NCBI RefSeq assembly: GCF_963169125.1
Contig: NC_084796.1
Coordinates: forward strand, 212,229,948-212,293,947
Source: Humulus lupulus
Lineage: Eukaryota; Streptophyta; Magnoliopsida; Rosales; Cannabaceae
Length of the DNA: 64,000 nt
Reading direction: 5' to 3'
This document shows, piece after piece, positions 57,634-64,000 of this stretch. The notes beneath the pieces were generated by a model. It saw only the letters and a program-made list of their open reading frames with translations, made no database searches and had not been told where the DNA came from. The first letter of the stretch is position 1, and the number at the start of each line of letters is the position of its first letter. A program made the translations under genes and the position numbers.

Positions 57634-60249
57634 CTAAGGAGCTTGAGGAGCTGGAGGATCCTGGGGAAGATTCTGGTCGACAGCTTCGTTGTCTGCACCC
57701 TCCACCCCGGCGGCCAACGAGATTTCGGGGGAAGCAGGGACCCTCGATCTTTCTTCTTCAGCCAACTGAGCTGCGTAGCGATCCAGCTCAACTTCACTCG
57801 CATTCTCATGAAGATAGTCAAAATTGGCACCCTGATTGTGCTTCCAAAAATCATAGAAGCACCTCAGGATGGCATGTTTGTACCTCTCCAGGTTGGTGGC
57901 GTTGGTCTTCTCCAAGTTCTCAACTTGGCCCTCCAAATCTCTGGTTTCTTTCCTACTCGCGATCAATTCTAACTCAAGCTACTTAGCCACTTTGAAGTTA
58001 GAGCGGTTGGACTCCTTGTATTGGTCCCTCTGCTCGCGGCCTTTTTCCAAAGACTTCAACTTCTCCTCCAACTCCTTAGTCAGTTGGGTCTTTTCTGCAG
58101 TCACTACTGCCAGCTGATCAGCGTGTCTGGCCTCAACAGCTTTGAGTTCGTCCTCGTGCTGTTTCTCCGAGGTCCTGGCTTGCCCGGTGATAGCACCCAG
58201 GTGGATGCGACCGGTAGTAAGGGTTAGCATGGCCTACAGTCAGAACAAAAATTAGACAGACAGTAAAACTAACGAAGACCTGATTTCACAAAGGGAGATA
58301 ACTTACATTAGTAAACTCATTCAGGGCTTGGTTCAGAATTGGGTCCACGCCCATCGTCTCCGTAGCCGCCATTGCCTCTTGGCAACGATCATGCTTGGAG
58401 ATTTTGGTAAGCCTCCCCTTGATCAGTCTAAAGGAACATCCAACCATCAGGTTCCCGGTTGAAGCAGGAGCTTCCTGCTGGGTTTGGTCAGATGGGGCAG
58501 CAGGAGAAGGAGTTGACCCTGTCGCAGCAGATGGAGTCTGCTGCTCGCAGGGGGAAGGCGGAGTTACGGTGGTAGAGGGCCCGTCCTCCGAAGGGCCTGT
58601 ATTCCAGGCCTTCTTCGCCTGAGGCTCTTTGCTGCTCTCCCTAGTATGTCTCTTACTAGTTTTCTTCTTGCTTGGAGGGGCAGCAGTAGCCTCCTGGGTG
58701 CTGTAAAGGTCGAACACGTTGGCGGAGTCCATGCCTGAAAAACAAGAACAAAGTCAAACAATGAGATAGCATGAATAGCCAAACACATTACATTAGAAAA
58801 AGAAACAAAAAAGGATTGCAAAGTCCAATACCCGAGCTATTATTACTGGTCGCTACACTACAGACTCTACTAGACTTACACTCATTCTTTGACACGAAGA
58901 AGTCTAGCCCTAAGTGTGGAGCATATTTAAAATTGCCGTCCCCGTCGAATAGATGACAGGGAATTGGCAAATTGTTTAAAAGCGTAATTACTATACCGTT
59001 GTCATCCAACGAGTCGTCAGAGATGTCAGCAGACTCAGTGGCCTTCTGCTTTCCTTTCCCTAAGGGGGCCGAGGGCCTCTCTGCTCGAGGAGTGCAAGAA
59101 GGTTCCTTGATCGTGACCCAGTCGGTCTCCTTCGTGGAGGAGACGCTTGAGGTTGCTGCTCGGGTTCCTCTTTAGCGCGAGCACTCCTTGCCGAAGGCTC
59201 CCTCGTATCTGATTGAGGGGCCCAGAGGCCAGCCAACCTAAGGTTAGCCTCTGTAACCAGATTTTTGACACTCTTCTCAGCATCTGACATGTTGGCTAAG
59301 AGTGCCAATCTCTACTCCATTCCCGGAGTTGGGTTTGGTCGCAGCCACAAGCCTATAAGACATCAAAAGTTTAAGACATTGTAGAGGAAAACACTAATTG
59401 AAGAAGTCAGCCAGTGATACAAAAGTTTTATCTCCTCGTGCGAAAGCCAGGTTGTCCATGACCAGGTCAGCCGTAAGGAAGTACTCTTTGTAGTACCTCC
59501 CCATGTTTGAGATGTGGGTCGTGTTAGTTAGGAAAGTGCGCCCAGTTTCCTGATGACAAAGGTGGAAGAACCCCGTGCCTTCATGGTTGGGGTTAGATTT
59601 GAGGTCGAACAGGTAGTTGACCTCATGAGCGATGGCATGGGCCATTTTTCTAGCTATACAGGATATAGAGTGCAGCAAGCATCCTATATCCATTTGGGGT
59701 TATTTGAAAGGAGGCAACTCCGAAATAGTTGGCCACCCCCTGAAAGAATGGGTGAAGAGGCAAGGTGGCCCCTGCCTCAATATGAAATCGTGACCAGGCG
59801 CTATAGGCGTCTCCAGGCTGATTAGCCCTTTGGTCTGGGGTGGGCTTGACTAGGGTGACCACTGGCAGACTGTATTTCCTTAAATAGTTGGAAACCATTA
59901 TGACCGTCACCCTACTTTCAGAGACTACATGCCACTCGACATTCGGCTGAATAACGTGTCGAGGGCGGGCATGTCTTTGGATATTTGGATCGGGAGCATT
60001 TTTGTCTCGACCACTGGTCGAGGGAGCATCAGCTGTAGTAGCAGGTTGATGGGAATTGTCGTGGTTTTTTCTTTTCTGCACCTTGGTTTTGGTACGAGCC
60101 ATGTTTCGGGTCAAGACTGAGGAAGTGTTTGAATTAATACGAGAAAAGGGAATATCGGGTATCAATGTCAAGGGTTGTTCTTCGTCCTCGAGCAGTTGAG
60201 CTAGCAGATCATCGTCGATGGGTCTTTCTCCTCCCCACGGGTCTTGCAT
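57634..60249 (-). pseudogene. aORF2: antisense accessory gene of Tat2
   Basis: Minus-strand gene. It starts MQDPWGGERPIDDDLLAQLL (60249). The PF04195-like block (VANYFGVASFQITPNGYRML, HEVNYLFDLKSNPNHEGTGF, YYKEYFLTADLVMDNLAF) runs to about 59440, with a frameshift near 59655. Then a Ser/Pro/Arg-rich part (59308-59060), a block HLFDGDGNFKYAPHLGLDFF (59009-58800), a Lys-rich likely nuclear signal (PSKKKTSKRH, 58670) with a Pro/Thr/Ser-rich linker, and a coiled coil (DELKAVEARHADQLAVVTAE, EEKLKSLEKGREQRD, then LEGQVENLEKTNATNLERYK). It ends in an acidic tail. Short introns are likely between blocks. A role as regulator of the element is possible but not shown. Confidence 0.75.
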
Positions 60250-60254
60250 ATAAA

Positions 60255-60695
60255 CTGTAAACAGACAAAGGAGAAGATAAGACACACAGCCTGGGAGCTT
60301 ATGTTGAAAGTTGGAATAAATTGCTCGCGTCTATCGACTAGCAGGATTCTAACCGAAACACTAAGTTTTATGAGAGCAGTTTGAAAAACGGATCACAAAG
60401 TGGAAGTAAAAAAAATTTCTGAAAAAAGCTTTTTCAACTCCAAAGGGGCGGGAAAAACCCAGTTTTTCAGTTAGCCTAAAAATTGAATTTTTACTTTGAT
60501 TTTACGCCCTAAACCCATGATCCTGACTATCAAACTGATTCCTAACTTATATAGAGCAAAAGTACATTACCCTATAAAGCATCAAATGGTATATACAAAA
60601 TCTTCACAAATTTCTACTCAAGAACACAAAAAGTTTCAAAACACAGAAGCAGCATGCATGGTATCTCAGAGGGTTAAACGTCGAAGAAAATTTAC
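60255..60695 (-). other. Predicted 5' leader intron of aORF2
   Basis: On the minus strand a donor CATTCAG/GTAAATTTTC at 60695 and an acceptor CTGTTTACAG at 60255 lie between the TATA box and the start codon (60249). Inferred from splice consensus only. Confidence 0.45.
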
Positions 60696-60859
60696 CTGAA
60701 TGAAGATTGGAGATCCTGAAAAGGAGAAGCTTTGGGTTTGCAAGCGAAAGATCCTCGGCAAAGTGTCTGAAAACTTTGAAGTTCTGGGCTCTGGAATATG
60801 GTTATGGAGAGTTCTTGGCAGAAAGATAGCATGTAAAGAGTTAAAAGAAGAATGTGGGG

Positions 60860-60870
60860 ATTATTTATAG
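60860..60870 (-). promoter_or_regulatory. TATA box proposed for aORF2
   Basis: The minus strand reads CTATAAATAA about 610 bp before the aORF2 start codon and 165 bp before the predicted intron. A leader with pyrimidine-rich text follows. The placement equals that of aORF1 and aORF3. Confidence 0.55.
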
Positions 60871-61087
60871 AAACTGAGGTGTGCCGAAAATGGGTAATCA
60901 TGAGTTACCTTTCTCAAGGCATGGGAGAGTGTGACAGTCGTCGGTATGGTTTCTTGAAAACTGAAGAGGCATGATTGGACATGATTAGGTCACTATTTTC
61001 AAGAACGCACGAGAGCTCTGACAGATTTCGTGGGGCATACGAAAAGTTATTTTCCTAAGTTTATTTATTGCTGGTCGCAATAAATAA

Positions 61088-61100
61088 ACTTGGGGGAAAA
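61088..61100 (+). other. Tat2 polypurine tract
   Basis: ACTTGGGGGAAAA directly before the 3' LTR start TGTTTATC. Confidence 0.8.
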
Positions 61101-61657
61101 TGTTTATCAATAAATCATCTGCTGATGACGTGGCAAGGATTTTTGACACATGGCGGACACGTAGTAGAGATACGGCTCGCCTATCGACCAGCATTATTTC
61201 TACACAAAGAGATCAAGTTCTATATACGACCAGCTTGGTCGTGTATTTCGTTTATTTATGTAAAGGTCTATACAGTTATAATGATATCTGAGAATATCTC
61301 TTCATTATGCTTGCAGATCCGATCATTAAGGATAGATATTATTTCCTAATTCATGTAACTCTTCCTCGGCCTATAAATATACAAGAGATAGCTCAATGAA
61401 GGGGATCGATCTTTATTCTTGGAGAATTATATTACTATTATCCATCGTTGTATTGTTTTCTTATTCTAAGGTCCGTGAAACTCAGGAACCCTAGTTCTTT
61501 GATCACACCTTGGGAGCTCAATATTAATAATAGTATCAAGTGGACGTAGGTCATTACCAATCACTGGGGCCGAACCACTATAAACCTCTATGTTCTTTAT
61601 CTTTCCATTAGATTATTTTCAAGCTCTATATCATTTTCCTGTCGTTTTCTAGACTCC
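61101..61657 (+). mobile_element. Tat2 3' LTR, truncated by 28 bp
   Basis: Aligns with the 5' LTR from TGTTTATC to CTAGACTCC. The last 28 bases, GTGTCG... to ...TCAACA, are missing. The copy runs straight into the second copy of the target sequence, with CC shared at the junction. Confidence 0.9.
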
Positions 61658-61935
61658 TTTTTGAGAGATTGCATTTGGAGCATTAGTTGAAGGATGGGCC
61701 TTAGATTATGTTGTGAACATGGACTCAAAAGTGGCCCAAATTTCATAAGAGGGACATTTAACCACGTGGCCCATCAACACTTCAGTGATGGAATTAAATA
61801 GCCAACTCGTGAGAGCTTGGTTTGTACGTGCCCAAACAATATAGTCAGGGTTTGGTTGAGAAGAAGGAGCAGGCCCATCAGTGGGTGCAAGGTCTTGTGG
61901 AGCAAGAAATTGGGCAAGGCACAGACATTATTAAG
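61658..61935. repeat. Copy 2 of 278-bp flanking duplication around Tat2
   Basis: Same copia gag segment as 49858-50135. Ends ACATTATTAAG, then continues into unique copia gag text at 61936, so this copy is joined to the undisturbed right flank. Confidence 0.9.
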
Positions 61936-62150
61936 GACTAAAGATTTCCAATAGGAGTAGTTTTGGCGATCTAGCTTAATGGTGAGTGGAGCTAGGTGAT
62001 GAAAAAACTAGAAAGGTGGTTGTATCGCAGGGAGAGTAGCAGGTGAATTTGGAATAGGGCTGGCGGTGGAGGAGGGTTAGTCAGAGGGTGGCCAGGGGGT
62101 GATGCTGAGTTTGTGGGAAGGCCAGTGGATGACTGAGATGTGGGATCCAT
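61936..62150 (-). pseudogene. Ty1/copia relic: start of gag
   Basis: The minus strand starts with ATG at 62150 (MDPTSQSSTGLPTNSASPPG), a Pro-rich part, then HHLAPLTIKLDRQNYSYWKS, the classic N-terminal signature of plant Ty1/copia gag. A stop or frameshift lies between the two parts. It continues at 61935 into the rest of gag. Confidence 0.8.
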
Positions 62151-62169
62151 GGACGGAGGTCATAATGGA

Positions 62170-62180
62170 TACTGATACCA
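62170..62180 (-). other. Primer-binding site of the Ty1/copia relic
   Basis: The minus strand reads TGGTATCAGTA, matching the first nine bases of the initiator-Met tRNA primer site, 20 bp before the gag start codon. Confidence 0.75.
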
Positions 62181-62197
62181 AATCAAAAAAAGAAGAA

Positions 62198-62547
62198 TGA
62201 AAATAAATGAGAGTGAATGTAGACTATATTGTATTACTCATACTTAAAGAAAGAATGAGAGTAGAATGCTCAATTTTTACAGGGTATAGAGGTCCTATTC
62301 TAGAACCTGGAATATCAAAATAATAAAAAATACAAGAACATGTATTTTTCAAGGATGCTGCCAATAATTTCTAATCATTGTACAATTTTTGAGATATGAT
62401 AAAATAATAAAACGATTTTGTACAATGCATTTCTGTCAATTTTGCTCATGCAAAATTTCTCTGCTATTATATTGTATGCTTTTACGTGCAGCTGGTTCTT
62501 CACTTGTGTGACCATCATTTTCAATAACTTGTATCTAAATATCACTC
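62198..62547 (-). mobile_element. Probable 5' LTR of the Ty1/copia relic
   Basis: Sequence next to the primer site, reading TGATATTTAG at one end and ending CA at the other on the minus strand. With no second LTR in the window, the outer boundary is a guess. Confidence 0.4.
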
Positions 62548-62664
62548 TTTAATCACAAGTAATGTTTTGTTGTGACTAAAAGTGACATTTTGTCAACAAA
62601 AAAAAAAAATCTATGTTGTGACCAAATAGTTCTCACTAAAAGGATTTTTTTTTTTTTTGTAGTG
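62548..62664. mobile_element. CACTA-like right end
   Basis: Ends AGGATTTTTTTTTTTTTTGTAGTG, whose complement begins CACTACAAAAA. Inverted GTGACTAAAAGT and ACCAAATAGTTCTCAC motifs lie just inside. A matching left end is not clear. Confidence 0.35.
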
Positions 62665-64000
62665 TCTCACCTCTTTCTCTCACTCTTTTTAGTTTCTATC
62701 ACATCACTTTCTTTCCTATCACAATCTGGCTATTTTTTTCTTGTGCCATATTTTATTTTATCACTCTCTCGTCATTTTCTTTTCCATAAATTTCTCTCTC
62801 ATTACTTTTTCATACATCACGACTTTATCTCTCCTCATTACTTTTTCATTACTTTCTTCTCCACATTATTTATTACATACTTTCTCAACATCTTCTCTAA
62901 CTATATTCATTAATTTTTCTATTCAAGAGATTTTTTTTTTTAAATAAGAATATTAAAAAATATTATTTTTGGAAAATATTTGCCAAATATTTTTTTATTA
63001 TTTCAAAATATCAAAAACTGCTTTATATTCTCAATTCTAAAAACACAACTTTGAAAACATTTAGCTAAACTAGCTCTAAATTTTTTATGATTTCTGTTTT
63101 TAAGGAAAGAGGAGAACTCTAATTTATAAAGATATATTGTTGAAAACACTACATATATAATTTGAAAATTTTGTTATATAAAATTATCAACATATCAATT
63201 TTACATTGTTAAAAAACACAACCATTCGTTCCTACTTATTGAGATTTGATTGTGTGATGATGGGCTAAGAAAGTAAGAGCTTTATTATTGTATGTAACAC
63301 TTATGAAAAGAAAAGAAAAGAAAACTGCACGTGCTGCACTCTTCTAAAAATTATTGTCGAACACTTATAATATATTCACATGCAATGTTTGCTTTACTTA
63401 TTAATATCAAGCATTTGATAAAAAAGTGAAGTGTGTTGACAAAGAGAAAAAAGTTTGAAAAAGCAAAGTGCAACATCAAGCTAATTATTGAAGAGGAAAA
63501 ACTAGCTAGCTTCAAAATTCACATGTAGTGTTAAAAACCAACAAGGACAATACCTACCCTCTTAAGTGGCCAACGAAAATGAATGATTTCTGCCCTCTCT
63601 TTGGTATTTTTTTTTTATGAATGTTTCATAATTTTTGTACAAGCCAATGAGTATATGTACAGGCATGTTATTTAATTTACATACTTTTTTTAAAAAAATA
63701 AAAATTGAAAAGAAATGTTTTTTTTTATATATTATAAGAATTTAGGTGGTGTTTTGTTTAGTGGAATGGAATAAAAATAGTTACGTGAATCATATTATTA
63801 TATATGTTTGGTTTATCTTTGGAATCAACATTACAATCAAAATTATTTTATTTGGTTTAGTACGGGAATGAAATGGAGTAATTGGTGTATTGACTACAAA
63901 AATGTCATTACTTTACCTTTTTGTTTATATTTTTTTAAATATTTAAAAGTTAAGAAAATTAAAAAGATATTTATGATTTATATACACAACCAAATAATAT
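62665..64000. other. AT-rich DNA at the window end
   Basis: Low-complexity CT-rich then AT-rich DNA. GGTGTTTTGTTTAGTGGAAT near 63752 resembles the start of a hAT-type element that would run past the window. No gene is supported. Confidence 0.4.

Larger units (their letters stand above)
50136..61657 (+). mobile_element. Tat2: Ty3/gypsy Tat-lineage retrotransposon, nearly complete
   Basis: Both LTRs (50136-50721, 61101-61657), gag, protease, RT, RNase H, archaeal-type RNase H, integrase, a spacer and an antisense gene are present in the order known for the Tat lineage. Integrase lacks a chromodomain. Stops and frameshifts make it non-autonomous now. The 3' LTR lacks its last 28 bases, and a 278-bp duplication of the target flanks the element instead of a 5-bp one. 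It lies in the gag of a Ty1/copia relic on the other strand. Confidence 0.92.

Noticed and set aside
1..64000. tRNA, rRNA or other structural RNA genes
   Set aside because: No cloverleaf or rRNA core sequence recognised; the tRNA-like matches are retrotransposon primer sites.

Overview
This window looks like intergenic, transposon-dense DNA from a dicot plant. I see no intact host gene. Nearly all recognisable sequence is LTR retrotransposons of three kinds (Ty3/gypsy Tat lineage, Ty3/gypsy chromoviruses, Ty1/copia) plus DNA transposons (CACTA and a long-arm foldback element). Most are nested in one another. The LTR families remind me of Cannabaceae repeats, but that is an impression and not something I can prove from the sequence.

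Layout. 1-7563: 3' part of a Tat element (Tat1, + strand) with integrase remnant, an antisense accessory gene (aORF1) split by a solo LTR, and a complete 3' LTR. 8308-15992: a foldback element with arms of about 540 bp, into whose centre a 6.6-kb CACTA element (8852-15450, TSD AGG) has inserted. The CACTA carries pieces of host genes: a squamosa-promoter-binding-like (SPL) transcription factor and an STK16-type kinase. 17116-18615: a smaller CACTA-like element. About 18640-25690: a minus-strand chromovirus (Chromo1) split by a + strand solo LTR (22356-25189, TSD GTTGG). 25691-35262: a second minus-strand chromovirus (Chromo2) with 3-kb LTRs and a decayed interior. 35263-46444: a minus-strand Tat element (Tat3) carrying two more solo LTRs, at 35962-38217 (TSD CAGTC) and 40526-42653 (TSD CTACG/CTATG). 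46445-49044: a copia-type LTR, a chromovirus LTR fragment and a chromovirus pol fragment. 49045-62547: a minus-strand Ty1/copia relic, interrupted by the most complete element, Tat2 (50136-61657, + strand). 62548-64000: a CACTA-like end and AT-rich DNA.

How the parts work together. In a Tat element gag builds the particle, and pol supplies protease, reverse transcriptase, a classical RNase H plus a second archaeal-type RNase H, and integrase. All three Tat copies also carry an antisense gene between pol and the 3' LTR. It encodes a protein with a 'putative gypsy type transposon' (PF04195-like) region and a coiled-coil tail, and each copy has a TATA box just upstream. All coding regions here are damaged; in Tat2 most stop codons look like C-to-T or G-to-A changes.

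The most unusual points are: the host-gene fragments in the CACTA; the 278-bp duplication of flanking DNA around Tat2 with loss of the 3' LTR tip; the antisense gene with its own promoter in three Tat elements; hairpin-forming dyad arrays and interchangeable GC-rich palindromes in the chromovirus LTRs; and a near-perfect inverted repeat that arose in one LTR of a pair after insertion.
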